From Plotosus lineatus (taxonomy: Eukaryota; Chordata; Actinopteri; Siluriformes; Plotosidae), in contig CM045729.1 of the NCBI GenBank assembly GCA_024760905.1, forward strand, positions 81,073,050-81,137,049: a DNA stretch of 64,000 bases, read 5' to 3'. How positions within the stretch are numbered: the stretch's first letter is position 1; the number at the start of each line of letters is the position of its first letter. Below are positions 23,134-34,320 of the stretch, piece by piece. Position numbers and translations under genes: made by a program. Under the pieces are notes generated by a model. The model was not told the DNA's origin. It saw nothing but the letters and a program-made list of their open reading frames with translations, and did not search any database.

Positions 23134-26100
23134 TTTCTTTAGTTTCCCTTAGCCTTCATGCCACCACTGAAAGTAAGGTGGGTAAGAAGTGGGCGTATCA
23201 GAGCAAACAATCCCTCTGAGTGAAATTAGATGTGCTTAGTAAGTACGAAACAGTGTCAAGAAGAAAGGACCAGTGCACTGCTAATCTGTTTTATTGCAGT
23301 GTTATGAGGCGTTTGAGCAATATTTTGAAGAAAAGCAAAAAATGTACTTTCTCTAACATATGATTTTGCACGTGTGTGTGGGTGGGGGGGTAATTATAAA
23401 GATTTTGTGTAGAAATAGATTTCAAGTATTTTTAGCATGGGTTTTCATGTTTTATTGCTTTGGCATGTTTTGGCCCCTCCCGTGAATCAGGATAATTCAT
23501 GAGTTCTGTACCCAGAAGTACAGTGGCGCCTCGGTAGTCGAACTTGATCCGTTCCAGACAGCTGTTTGGATTCCGATTTGTTTGAATTCCGAATCCACTT
23601 TTCCCATTACAAATAATGTAAATGATCTTAATCCGTTCCGTCATCTTTTGAAGAGAAGTTAACGGTACCGTAACTCGTACCATAGGTCCTCAAATTAAGT
23701 GAAAAAAATATTTATATATACAGTATATGTATACAGAATACAGTACACTGTTATGGTCTGTGTTGTGAGAGCCTCTTTAACTGTTGTGTGTTTTTTATTC
23801 TAGTGTGTTATGGTCTATGTTGTGAGAGACTCTGGTTTTGGTGGTTCCAACTGTCTCTCTGCGCATTGTAGGGGGCATGGCTGCAGGGGCGTGGCTGCCA
23901 CACGTGGATGGAGTGCTAAACACACACACACACACACTTGATTCCACTTAGCAATCACAGGGCTTCTATAACAGTGACTATGTCCCCATGCTCTAGTGCC
24001 TTCCCTGTGAATAATTAAGCTCATTCGTTTTCCGTTTATAGAAGCCCTGTGATTGCTAAGTGGAATGAGGTGTGTGTGTGATTAGCACTCCACCTGCGTG
24101 TAGCAGCCACGCCCCCTACAACACACAGAAATATAGTTGAGTCTTTCATAAAAGAGACCATAACACACTATAATAAAATCCACAGTACAGTTTACATTTA
24201 AAGCATAACAACAATAAATATAAGAATTTTAACCTCTGTGGTGGTGACCAGTTGGCACACACAAATGTTGGAGAGGGATGAAAGAGAACGATTCCCTTCC
24301 ATAACAGCTTCAGGTAGATCAGCCGAAGGTGTTTTTTCTCTTGCTACCGCTTTGCATGGATGACTCTTCTTCAGGATGTTCTTTTCTTTTCTTGAAGAGC
24401 ATTTCTAATGTGGCTTGTTTCTGCCTTCTTTTCAAAACCTTACGGATCTGGTTCATGACCTCATCGTTCGAGGTGTTCACAGCGCTGCTAGTGCTTTAGC
24501 GCTTTAGCTTAGCTTTAGTGCTAGCTTTGGCTTTACCAGGGTGATACATCGTATCAACAACTTCCGGACTTCCCCAGAACAGCGCTTGGTTTATCAGGGG
24601 GATACATAATAACAACAACTTCCGAACTTCTGGAAGTCGCGTACTTTTTCTCCCTCTCGGTCTCGTTTTTTCGAGTTCGACTTACAGTTTTTGTTCGATT
24701 TCCAGGACAAAAAAAAAACCCTGATTTTTTGTTTGGATTCCAATTTGTTCGACCTCTAGAGTGTTTGGAAGTTGTCTGGAACGGATTAAGTTCCAAGTAC
24801 CGAGGCTCCACTGGATGTGTGTGCGTGCGTGCGTGTGTGCGTGCGCGTGTGTGTGCGCGCGTGTGTGTGTGTGTGTGTGTGTGTGTATGAAAAGTTCAGA
24901 TGCAAAAGCCTCCACTTGAGGTCTTTTGTTTGAAATGAGGGTTTTTTTTTTTGTTTGTTTGTTTTTTTGGAGGGAGCATTTTATTAATGTTCTCCTCGCC
25001 CATTTTTATCATAATAGTGTCTCATTAAATAAAAGGACAGAATTTCAAAAATCTTATCTTTATTTAACTAATTAATTTCATCAACAGCTAATTATGTTTG
25101 GTTGCAAAACCCGCTAAATGCATATTGGATTTTTTTCCAAAAACTTCTAAATCCAAATAAATGGCCGGGCAACAAGGAATTGTCTGAAAATATTCTGAAA
25201 TGGTGCTGTTATCATCAGATAAGAATAGACACAATGTCACAACTGCAAAACAATGTCAAGCCGCTGCGCTTCAGTATTCCCTGAAGGCGATGTAGCCGGC
25301 TGGTGTAATCGCCTCATCGGATTTACTCTCCTCGAGCCATGTTTCACAGAAACGCAGCATGGAGCAGTCCTGTGGATCCCTCTGCGCTGCAATCCGAGCA
25401 TGAAGCTCATCCATCTTGTTTCGCAGAGACTGAACATTTTCAAGCTGTATGACCGGGAGTGCTAACCTTCCATTGCTAACCAAGCACCAGAGTCGTCTTT
25501 GGCCCCTCCCCGCCTGCCACATCTCCGTCTGGGCGTATTGTTATCCGGGGTTTGGCAGGCATTGAGCATATTAGCTCAGGATAGGAGTTGAGCGTGCTCG
25601 GTTCTAAACATCCAAAAGTGCGCTGTCATAGCTGTAGTAGAGTCGCCTGGTCATAGATGAGTATAGTGCAAAAAACAAACAAACAAACAATTTGACTCTG
25701 AGAACTCCGCAACATCGCCCTCTAGGGAGTGCCATCTTGGAGAGGTCATGTAAAAGGACACGAAGCATAATTATTCAAGTTTAATCAAAACCGCGAATGG
25801 TCAAGGGCCTACTGTATTTCCAGGGCAAGTGCTCGAGACTCAAAAACTGTTTGCCATTTTATTCAGCAGGTGGCGAAACCCAGCGTGTAAACTTTCATAA
25901 CCCTCCCACTATTACTAAGCCAATAAACTGATATTCTATAAATACTGGGTGCAACTTGAGTGAAAAAATGGCAAACTGTGTGTGTGTGTGTTTTTTTTTT
26001 GTTTGTTTGTTTTTTTTTTTTGTCAGTTCTCGTACAGTGTCGGTGTACATAAATAAACCCCAGTCTACTCCGAACACAGATCGCTGTATCTCCCCTAGTC

Positions 26101-28583
26101 ATAGAGCAACTTTCAAAATTCACAGTATTCCCTCTTTGCTCTGGACTGGGAATAGATGTGGTAGAGCTACACTTACAGTGTGTGGGTTGTTGTTTTTGTT
26201 TTGTTTTTTTAAATAGCAGAAGACACTACATTCACTGAAATTAGTAAACAAATTGTTTCTCTTCATCTCACTAATACTCTGGGGTTCTCTACAGCTGGTT
26301 TAAGCTTGGATGAGGCAACGCTGCATCAGTTATTAGGTGACAGATGCAAAGCTTTATGGAAGTGTTTTTTAAATCTGAGACCTTTCTTTGATTCCAACTT
26401 TTAGTAAGATGACCAGAGTTATTACCCACTGTATGTGTGCAGGACCATGTATTATATTTGTGTTGCACTTCCTGTCATTGTTAGGCAGAAAAGGCTCGCC
26501 GAGTGGAAAGCAAAGCAGCTGACTGACGTATTTGGGGAGGTGAAGGAGATTTCGGGTCAAGATTACATTCAGGAGGTGAACAAGGCTGGAGACGGCATCT
26601 GGGTGGTGCTCCACCTCTACAAGCAAGGGTGTGTGTGTGTGTGTGTGTGTTTGTGGTATTTGCACTTGTTTTGTAGTTCAAGGCAGCAATCACATGATCT
26701 GAAATACTTATGTTAATGGTATTATTTGAATTGAGGTGACGTGAACAATTATTGTAATTTTCCCAGCATCCCCTTGTGTACCCTGATCAACCAGCACCTG
26801 TCCTTGTTGGCACGGAAGTTTCCAGCCACTAAGTTCCTGAAATCAATCTCCACTACGTGCATCGCTAATTATCCGGACAGAAACCTGCCCACCATCTTCG
26901 TTTACCATGACGGGGAGATGAAGGCGCAGTTTATCGGCCCACTCGTGTTTGGAGGAATGAACCTCAAGAGTGATGGTGTGTCTATTTAACGTTTATTCCA
27001 TGACCTCAAGTCGAATGTTTTTAGATGACATCGTAAGGCAGAGCCGAGAGGCTATTAAAGGAACACACCGGGACGAAATGAATATGCAATACACTGTAAA
27101 CTGCATGAATGTTCTCCACTTTAGCACCCGCTCCAGATAATTGTGGCACCCCGGTTGTAAAAAAAAAAAATAATAAAATAAGATTTTAATAGCAATTACA
27201 GGGCTGAGGTTATCACTCGATGATGAAGTGCATTGCCCATCGCTTACTGTTCAGCCGGCTAATCTTCAAGCTGCTTCACAGGGTCGTACAGTCAGGTGTG
27301 AGTAGTTTTGGTGAATCATTTGGTGAAACACCCCGTTTATTTTCTGCAGGCTATTAAAAGGGTCCAGTGTATTACTCAGTGTCCCGAATTCTTAGCCGTA
27401 TCATGAAGCGTTAACACAGCACTGTACAGTCTGTGGTTGCCAGGTATTTATGCAAGGTGTTTCATTAGTGTATTGGGCTCAAGCATCAGTGCATAACATG
27501 GAAATCAGATTTAAATGAAAAGGATTCGCTGGCGTGTTATTTACCAGTTAATAGTTACAGTGACGTTACCCTGTCTAGAAATCCCGGGAGCTGTGAAGGG
27601 TTATGGGAACACCTGATAACGCACCCTGTAAGACGGGGGTCTCCAATCTTATCCACAAAGGGCTGGTGTGGGTGCAGGTTTTCACTTCAACCAAACAGTT
27701 GCCACACCTTCCATCTGTTCTCACCTAACAGTATGTCACACTGGTCTGTTTAAATCAGGAGTTTCAGCAGAATATACAGAGTATGAAAAGTACTGCATGT
27801 CCCGTCAGTTTAGGACGCACGACTGGATTCAAATGATAAATCTTTCAATCAAACTATGCTAGGCTTCTTGAAGAATACAAGAAGGGAAAAAGTACAAATA
27901 TTTTTTTATTTTTTGGGTTATTAAAGAAAGAAAAAAGTCTCTTTTGTGTGTGACCCCCCCCCCCCAAAAAAAAAAAAAAAAATCACAAAGTACATAACAG
28001 AACTCCAGCAAAACCAAGAATAAGAAATGGTCTCAGTGTCAGATCTTTTAGTTGCTTTTTGTTGCAAGTGGAGCTGAAAGAACAGCAGTAGCAGCACTTC
28101 CCTTTTGCAAGGAATGCATTATCATTTTCAGTATTTCTGGTTTCCAAAAAAAAGTGCTTGGTTCTAAAATTAGTTCTGTAAAATTAAGAAAAACAAAACA
28201 CTTTTTTTTTTTTTTTAAGCCAAGCATGAAATCATGTTTTTTTACTTTTTCTGAGGTGTTGTTGAGGTCCCAGTATATGGGGCTGATATCCTGTGACTAG
28301 ATTAGCCAGTCAGAGTGTAGAATTACTAATATCTAGTGATCTAGGATTGTGTGTATTTATTTATTAGCCCGTCAGTATGTGTTTTCGTCCATGTGGTCTG
28401 ATGGTCCCTCTTTATGTACGGTTTTGTTTCTCAGAACTAGAATGGCGTTTGGCCGAATCCGGTGCTGTGAAGACGGACTTGGAGGAAAATCCCAGGAAAC
28501 CGATCCAGGATCAGCTGATTTCATCCATCCGCTGCTCAGCACGAACACACAAGGACAGCGACGAATCTGATGATGAAGATTGA
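21430..28583 (+). CDS. pdcl3: phosducin-like protein 3, six coding exons
   Basis: Cytosolic chaperone partner of the phosducin-like 2 family; family members bind the CCT chaperonin and modulate folding of tubulin/actin and VEGFR2. Coding exons: 21,430-21,435 (Met-Gln), 21,800-21,917, 22,005-22,095, 26,485-26,628, 26,767-26,975, 28,435-28,583. All introns are GT-AG and all phases agree, giving 717 nt and 238 residues; human PDCL3 is 239. The N-terminus reads [18 protein letters not shown], then an acidic helix ([17 protein letters not shown]). The thioredoxin-like domain has [34 protein letters not shown] and [13 protein letters not shown]. The C-terminus ends in an acidic DSDESDDED. Intron 3 (4.4 kb) and intron 5 hold inserted transposons. 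I see no disabling change, so it looks functional. Confidence 0.96.
22468..22610 (+). mobile_element. AATG-type SINE tail in pdcl3 intron 3
   Basis: The tail ggcctggcaagctgttcagg, gatgggcgccagcctcaac and ccctaattagaattaag ends in gaatgaatg. The flank after it (tgcctgaagtattgccttctgtgagtttatt) also follows the SINE at 31,860-31,980, so the two loci share more than the SINE. Confidence 0.65.
23521..24813. mobile_element. pogo/Tigger-like element in pdcl3 intron 3
   Basis: Terminal inverted repeats CAGTGGCGCCTCGGTA (left) and, reversed, cagtggagcctcggtact (right) extend over about 70 bp with the shared gatccgttccagacagc / aatccgttccagacaac stretch. The left flank is TA; the right flank is GA, presumably mutated. 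On the minus strand an internal open stretch reads [16 protein letters not shown], a possible remnant of an element protein. A large inverted repeat is nested inside. Confidence 0.72.
23806..24165. repeat. imperfect inverted pair of LTR-like fragments
   Basis: The left arm starts TGTTATGGTCTATG and the right arm is its diverged inverse ending agaccataaca. Both arms contain the same ordered blocks (ggggcgtggctgc, cactccac or its match, ttccacttagcaatcacagg, gcttctata). The loop is roughly 23,976-24,040. The TGTTATGGTC start resembles the gypsy LTR at 502, so the arms may be two opposed LTR 5' halves. Confidence 0.65.
24814..25244. repeat. GT-rich repeat, otherwise unassigned intron sequence
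   Basis: A compound GT/GCGT microsatellite occupies about 24,815-24,888. Nothing else is recognised up to 25,244. Confidence 0.6.
25245..25560 (-). mobile_element. LINE endonuclease N-terminal fragment
   Basis: The minus strand reads [19 protein letters not shown], then [11 protein letters not shown]. This is the opening motif of apurinic endonucleases in CR1/L2/jockey-type LINEs (consensus NVRSL...DEL...CFTETWL). Only about 80 codons remain. Confidence 0.75.
27629..27780 (+). mobile_element. hAT-type MITE fragment in pdcl3 intron 5
   Basis: The block gggtctccaatcttatccac followed by ggctggtgtgggtgcaggtt matches the left end of a common fish hAT-like MITE as I recall it. The right end was not found. 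Confidence 0.4.
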
Positions 28584-28954
28584 TTTGGCGTAATTTGTGT
28601 TTTAACCCCAGAATCATGTTTGGACTTTTTTGGTTCTTCAGGACTGGTATTTTTTTCACGGTTAAATATCCCAGTGCATTCCAGTTCTGTTTTTAATCTA
28701 GCTGTGGCATCTGACTTTACCTTCATGTCTCCGAAGTGCATGTTCTCTGTATTGTGTTTTATAGAGTGGTTGCCCTCATCTCTCCGAATGCTCATAATTG
28801 AGATAAAAACAGAACTAGAACACACAGCTGATTAATTTTATAACTCGTCCATCATAATCACACAAGATGCTCTCACTAGTGCTGAGGATGAAAAACATCA
28901 ATGGTTCCGAACATAACCTTTGGATTTTTCAGTTGCTGAAGCATTTTCATGAGC

Positions 28955-28960
28955 AATAAA
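28955..28960 (+). terminator. pdcl3 polyadenylation signal
   Basis: AATAAA 372 bp downstream of the pdcl3 stop codon, in an AT-rich context, is the first canonical signal after the gene. Confidence 0.65.
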
Positions 28961-29175
28961 TATTATTTATACCTCAATGCTTTTCATACATTCATGCTAC
29001 TGTTGGATGTCATCATAAAAAGAAACCTGTAGATTTATGCCTTTTTTTTTTACTGATAACTTATTTCAACCATACAGTATACTTCATTACATTTGTTCAA
29101 CACAAAAAAAAATCAACCCACAGCTGTCCATGGGTGAAAGAGAAATAAGACACAACACGTGAGATCAAATTTATT

Positions 29176-29241
29176 TACAAGAATCGCTTGTGCTCTTCCA
29201 GTCCACTGGGTGTCGCCATCGTATTGAATATCCACTCAGCC
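29176..29241 (-). other. possible terminal exon on the minus strand
   Basis: A pyrimidine-rich acceptor (ctttccattctcag on the minus strand) is followed by an open stretch to a stop at about 29,176 and an AATAAA at once after it. Two reading frames stay open (ending HKRFL or TSDSCK), so no product can be named. If real, it could be the last exon of the minus-strand nms-like gene or of another gene converging on pdcl3. Confidence 0.22.
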
Positions 29242-29299
29242 CTGAGAATGGAAAGAGATGCCGAAATATCTCATTTAAACCAGCTTTAGTTATAATATT

Positions 29300-29793
29300 A
29301 GCACTACTACTAATAAGTCCTTGGGTATTGAATCTGGAAACACCTTGAGGGAGTGTAATGGAGACTGCTTTAAGTCGATGATTATTTAAATCACAGCAAT
29401 GTGAAAATGATCAAAAGTTTCATGCACTGAAGAGGGATGTGGGTGGTGGTTTGATTTGTTTGTCTCAAAGTCCAGAGAAGAACTAGTGCGTCTTAGTTTC
29501 TCCAGGGCAGTACGGTGGCTTAGTGCTTACCGTGTCAAGTGCATTAAAGTTTTTAGGCAAAAAAAAAAATCAGTATAATTCATATTAAAATGCCTGAGAC
29601 TCGCTGAATTCTTTTCCAAGGTACTGTTTTCAGCCCAACATGCTGGGATTTTTGGATTTTTCTAAAAAGTTGTGATTTTGGGACTCAGAAGAATTGCGTC
29701 AAACCTGGGTTGAAATTGCATTTTTCAGTGCAACTGTGATCTCAGTCCAATTGTCCAAAAAGAAAAAATGTAACTATTTATATACAGTGTGTA
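29300..29793. other. no feature recognised
   Basis: Unassigned intergenic sequence. A short SINE-head-like string (gcagtacggtggcttagtgc) occurs near 29,507. Confidence 0.4.
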
Positions 29794-31287
29794 CCAGTCC
29801 TTCTCAAAAAATTAGCATATTGTGATAGTTCACTATTTTCTGTAATGTACTGATTAAAAATTAAACTTGCATATATTTTAGATTCAATGCACACCAACTG
29901 AAATATTTCAGGTCTTTTATTGTTTTAATACTGATGATTTTGGCATACAGCTCATGAAAACCCAAAATTCCTATCTCAAAAAATTATTTATTCAGTTATG
30001 CACTCAATACTTGGTCGGGAATCCTTTTGCAGAAATGACTGCTTCAATGCGGCGTGGCATGGAGGCAATCAGCCTGTGGCACTGCTGAGGTGTTACGGAG
30101 GCCCAGGATGCTTCGATAGCGGCCTTAAGCTCATCCACAGTGTTGGGTCTGGTGTCTCTCAACTTTCTCTTCACAATATCCCACAGATTCTCTATGGGCT
30201 TCAGGTCAGGAGAGTTGGCAGGCCAATTGAGCACAGTAATACCATGGTCAGTAAACCATTTAGCAGTGGTTTTGGCACTGTGAGCAGGTGCCAGGTCGTG
30301 CTGAAAAATGAAATCTTCATCTCCATAAAGCTTTTCAGCAGATGGAAGCATGAAGTGCTCCAAAATCTCCTGATAGCGAGCTGCATTGACCCTGCCCTTG
30401 ATAAAACACAGTGGACCAACACCAGCAGCTGACATGGCACCCCCAGACCATCACTGACTGTGGATACTTGACACTGGACTTCAGACATTTTGGCATTTCC
30501 TTCTCCCCAGTCTTCCTCCAGACTCTGGCACCTTGATTTCTGAATGACATGCAAAATTTGCTTTCATCTGAAAAAGTACTTTGGACCACTGAGCAACAGT
30601 CCAGTGCTGCTTCTCTGTAGCCCAGGTCAGGCACTTCTGCCACTGTTTCTGGTATAAAGTGGCTTGACCTGGGGAATGCGGCACCTGTAACCCAGTCCAC
30701 TGCTTCCACAGGTCCCCCAAGGTCTGGAATCAACCCTTCTTCACAATCTTTCTCAGGGTCCGGTCACCTCTTCTGGTTGTGCAGTGTTTTCTGCCACACG
30801 TTTTCCTTCCCACAGACGTCCCACTGAGGTGGCTTGATACAGCACTCTGGGAACAGCCTATTCGCTCAGAGATTTCTTTCTGTGTCTTACCCTCTTGCTT
30901 GAGGGTGTCAATGATGGCCTTCTGGACAGCAGTCAGGTCGGCAGTCTTACCCATGATTGCGGTTTTGAGTAATGAAGCAGGCTGGGAGTTTTTAAAAGCC
31001 TCAGGAATCTTTTGCAGGTGTTTAGAGTTAATTGGTTGATTCAGGTGATTAGGTTAATAGCTCGGTTAGACTACCTTTTCATAATACTGTATGCTAATTT
31101 TTTGTGATAGGAATTTTGGGTTTTCATGAGCTGTATGCCAAAATCATCAGAATTAAAACAATAAAAGACCTGAAATATTTCAGTTGGATTGCAATGAATC
31201 TAAAATATATGAAAATTAAATTTTTATCAGTACATTACAGAAAATAATTAACTTTATCACAATATGCTAATTTTTTGAGAAGGACTA

Positions 31288-31288
<1 letters not shown>
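29794..31288 (-). mobile_element. Tc1-like transposon copy 1, complete ends
   Basis: The inverted termini agtccttctcaaaaaattag (left) and its complement (right) begin long inverted repeats of about 200 bp. TA flanks both sides (29,792-29,793 and 31,289-31,290). At 1,495 bp this is a normal length for a Tc1 element. The transposase inside is frameshifted. Confidence 0.92.
30004..30954 (-). pseudogene. Tc1 transposase, copy 1, broken
   Basis: DDE transposase of the Tc1/mariner superfamily. The N-terminal helix-turn-helix reads DLTAVQKAIIDTLKQEGK and EISERIGCSQSAVSSHLS. A stop truncates it after LRKIVKKG. The first catalytic Asp lies in FSDESKF (near 30,565), in another frame. The C-terminal frame 30,004-30,435 has QHDLAPAHSA (second Asp) and NWPANSPDLKPIENLWD (catalytic Glu), then GFPTKY and stop. 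At least one stop and two frame changes disable it. All three catalytic acidic residues are still encoded. Confidence 0.9.

Positions 31289-31327
<39 letters not shown>
31289..31327. repeat. (TA)n microsatellite
   Basis: A TA run abutting the Tc1 insertion site. Confidence 0.9.
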
Positions 31328-31332
<5 letters not shown>

Positions 31333-31344
31333 AAAACACCCTGT

Positions 31345-31985
31345 TAAGTCCTGTCCCCCAGTGCACTGATTTGGTTATAAAAGGCTGGCCATGTCTCTCA
31401 CTGTCTGTGGTAAGAGGTTCATGTAAAAGAATCATTGTTGACTTTCAACAAAGGAGCTGCATAGTCGTCGGCGTGCTTCTGCCATGCGATGGCCTGACAA
31501 GCTGTCTAGGGTGTACCCTGCCCTCACCCAGAGTCAGCTGAGATGGGTGCCAGCATCTCCGTGACCCTAATTAGGACCCTTTAACGCCCAGCAGGACCAT
31601 ATGCTAACTACTAGACGCATTCTATACTTGTGGCATCACCCGATGCAACACGGCTTGATCCTACATGCCTCAGTCAGCTGTGAGACGACCTTGAGTGCGC
31701 AGGATTGTGTTGTTTATGAATTTGTGAGCGTTATTTGTTATTATTCGTATTATAATCTTGCTGAAAGAAATGTGTCCGGGGTGTTTCTTTCGGCCTTTTT
31801 GATTAGGAAAAACTTTTTTTTAACTGCAGAAAATAATTCAGGCCTTAAAGGGTTAAGCCATTTTAAAAAAATGAATGAATGTAATGGATCCCATTTTGTT
31901 CAGTGGCCTGAAGTATTGTCTCCTGTGAGTTTATTCTTTGTCACAGCCACTGACGTATGATATTGGTGTTTTGTAAATTGTATAA
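31345..31985 (+). mobile_element. AATG-type SINE split by a TTAA-targeted MITE
   Basis: Linker (ctggccatgtctctcactgt) and tail (gatggcctgacaagctgtct ... ccctaattagga) are interrupted at 31,577. The tail resumes at 31,853 with ttaagccatttt and gaatgaatg. Confidence 0.7.
31577..31852. mobile_element. piggyBac-like MITE (CCCTTTAA ends)
   Basis: Ends ccctttaacgcc and ggccttaaaggg are near-perfect inverted repeats of 12 bp. TTAA follows the right end, and the uninterrupted SINE has ggattaag at this spot. CCCTTTAA-type ends and TTAA targets are piggyBac hallmarks. The left TTAA copy is missing. Confidence 0.55.
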
Positions 31986-32337
31986 AATCCGTTTAATTTT
32001 TTTAAAATTGTTATAAATAAATGTTATAAAAACATTGTAATGTTATAAATGTTATAAAATGGATCAATGTTATAAAATCGGCGTACGTTTCACCTACTAA
32101 AACTTTATCAAACCTGTCACTTTCTAATTATTTCTGTACCTTACTCAAAATTGACAAAAATGGACTTGTCTAAGAGATTCAGTTACTGCGTTCATTAAAG
32201 TTTTAATTGCTCGCTTATGTTCACTGATGCAGTGAGGACTTCCTCCTTTCTTAAACACCCACGTTGACATCAGTGCATGTCATTCGTTTTCTGTAAATAC
32301 TTAATCCTAATTAGGGTCACGGAGAGGCCAGGATAAC
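31986..32337. other. no feature recognised
   Basis: AT-rich with short direct repeats of tgttataaa(a/t). No coding signal. Confidence 0.4.
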
Positions 32338-32460
32338 CCAGTAACTGGATACCCAGTTAGTGTTCTGGGGGGACAGTGACAACCCGTGGAGAGTGGGGCT
32401 TGAACCCCCAACCTTGGGATCAGTGAGCCAGCACCTTACCACCAGGCCACCACTGCCCCA
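32338..32460 (-). mobile_element. SINE head fragment
   Basis: Minus-strand tRNA-like head: gggcagtggtggcctggtgg, then ggttcaagccc. Confidence 0.7.
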
Positions 32461-32734
32461 GTGCATTGCAGAAGCAGTGTTGTAGTAATAATAAAAAAAA
32501 AAAGTGCGTATACTATGAGGCTGCTTTTCAACTTGTTAAAACAATACACTTTGATAAACGATCTCACACTGCAAAATAAGTGAGTATACAATGTATACTC
32601 AACGTGTAGGCCTGACTACAGCCCTGTTCAGAAGGCTGAAATGATTAGTTTACATCAACTGTAGAGATTCTAAAATGACTGAAATTGGGTTAATTGTCCA
32701 ACGTTTCGAAGGCTCATACTGAACCTTGACTACA

Positions 32735-33175
32735 CTCATCTGGTTAGTCGCCCGGAGATCGCAAGTTCAGTTTAACGTCACGGTCGTCCATGGCTGGGAG
32801 TCCATGGAAGCTAATTGGCCGAGAAGGAGGAACAGCATACGCTCAAGTCCCTGTCTCGCTCAGTGATTGCCAGCCAATTATGGGCATCTGTGAGGCCATT
32901 TATATGAGGGGGTGGATAGCGCTGACCCTCCGAGTGTGTTAGATCACGTCCAACTAGGCATGGGGCTGCGGTTCAAAAAAAGGCGGGTGGCTAGCTTTGC
33001 TTGTCCACACACAGCATGATGAGAACTCAGGATCGGCACAACACCGATGTGTTCATAAGAAAAGAACACGCCAGTGAGAAAAACCAGAATGAAAGGCTTG
33101 TAGGAAGAGAAGATTCTGGAGTCATGTTAAAAAGAGTCATGTGATCTTATGTCCGGATGGACCCTATTCCAGAGC
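32735..33175 (+). mobile_element. possible second tRNA-like SINE type
   Basis: The string tggttagtcgcccggagatc followed by gcaagttcag has A/B-box character, and the downstream blocks look like a fish repeat. The assignment is tentative. Confidence 0.3.
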
Positions 33176-33472
33176 AATGGGCATGTCAGGAATAAATCAT
33201 TAATAATTAATAATTAATAATGATTCATACTCTGTTGCTAACCCTTGCCACATTTCTGCCTCATACCTCTTCATGGTCATTCATTCCTTGCTCACTTTGG
33301 ATGAGTTGACCCTGAACAGCATATCCTAAAAGCTTAAAGTAGATTTTTAGAATATATTGCAGGATAATTATGACTCCGCATGCACCAAGTAACCTGAACA
33401 AATTGTGAGTCAGCCATTGTGATTCAAGCATTATCCACTTGGAATATGCACATTAGACTAACTGCATGTTGC

Positions 33473-33477
<5 letters not shown>
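33176..33477. other. no feature recognised
   Basis: It contains a short ATTAATAATT repeat near 33,200 and nothing else identifiable. Confidence 0.4.

Positions 33478-33510
<33 letters not shown>
33478..33510. repeat. (CT)n microsatellite
   Basis: About 32 bp of CT. Confidence 0.95.
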
Positions 33511-33514
<4 letters not shown>

Positions 33515-33519
33515 CCAAA

Positions 33520-33615
33520 CCACCCAATCCTAGTAGGATTGCTAGGAGGCTGGAGCCTATCACAGGCAACATTGGGACAAAGGCAGGGTACACTTTACCC
33601 TGAACAGCTTGCCAG
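33520..33615 (-). mobile_element. SINE tail fragment (minus)
   Basis: Reverse complement reads gtaccctgcctttgtcccaa, then gataggctcc, the tail type of the ggttcgattcc-headed SINE. Confidence 0.5.
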
Positions 33616-33617
33616 AC

Positions 33618-33960
33618 TAAGGGCAGTGGTGGTCTAGTGGTAAAAGGCGCCAGATCGCTGATCCAAAGGTTGGGGGTTCGAGTCCCACTCTCCACAAGGT
33701 TGTCATTGTCCTCCCCAGTGCAGCTAACTGGGTTATCAAAGGCCGGCCATGTCTCTCACTGTCTATGGTGTGAGGCATGTAAAAGAACCATTGCTGACTT
33801 TCGACAAGAGTAGGCTGCAAAGCCGTCAGCGTGTTTCCGCCCTGCGATGGCCTGGCGAGCTGTCCAGGGTGTACTCTGCCCTCACCCTGAGTTGGCTGGG
33901 ATGGGCACCAGCCTCCCCGTGACCCTAATTAGGATGAAGCGGTTACAGAAAATGATGATG
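33618..33960 (+). mobile_element. AATG-type tRNA-derived SINE, complete
   Basis: Head ggcagtggtggtctagtggt, B box ggttcgagtcc, the shared linker to gaccattgctgacttt-like sequence, then the tail gcgatggcctggcgagctgt, ctgggatgggcaccagcctc, ccctaattaggatgaagcgg and gaaaatgatgatgatg. It is the cleanest example of this SINE type here. Confidence 0.82.
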
Positions 33961-33964
33961 ATGC

Positions 33965-34320
33965 TTGCCAGACTATCACAGGACAACATACACACCGGCA
34001 TTTATACTCATGTAGGGGGCAATCTGGAACAGCTTATTCATCCAATGTGTACTGTATGTCTTTGGATTGTAGGAGAAAATCGAAGTACCTGGAGGAAACC
34101 AATGCAGGCACAGGGAGAACCACTATGTTACTGTGCCACCTACATTACAGGTTAATTGACTGTTTCAAATTGTCCCTTAGTATGAGTGTTCATTGTTGTG
34201 TGTGCATTGTCCTGACATGGACTGTTGAGCTGTCCAGGGTGTACTTTACTTTTGCTCAGAGTTGGCAAACAGTAGGCCAGACTCCCTGCAACTGTAGTGG
34301 GCTTAGCGATTGATCAGATG
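33965..34320. mobile_element. SINE debris (ggttcgattcc-headed type)
   Basis: The minus-type segment 33,990-34,140 (tttggattgtaggagaaaat, ggcacagggagaac) is followed by a plus-type tail with gagctgtccagggtgtactt and gatggatgaatcgatgg. Confidence 0.5.

Noticed and set aside
502..24165. Idea that the LTR-like hairpin in pdcl3 comes from the same gypsy family as 502-861
   Set aside because: Only the first 14 or so bases match clearly; downstream blocks differ, so at most a related LTR is supported.
29998..30432. Plus-strand 144-residue frame (and its near copy at 52,922-53,356)
   Set aside because: Antisense of the Tc1 transposase C-terminus.
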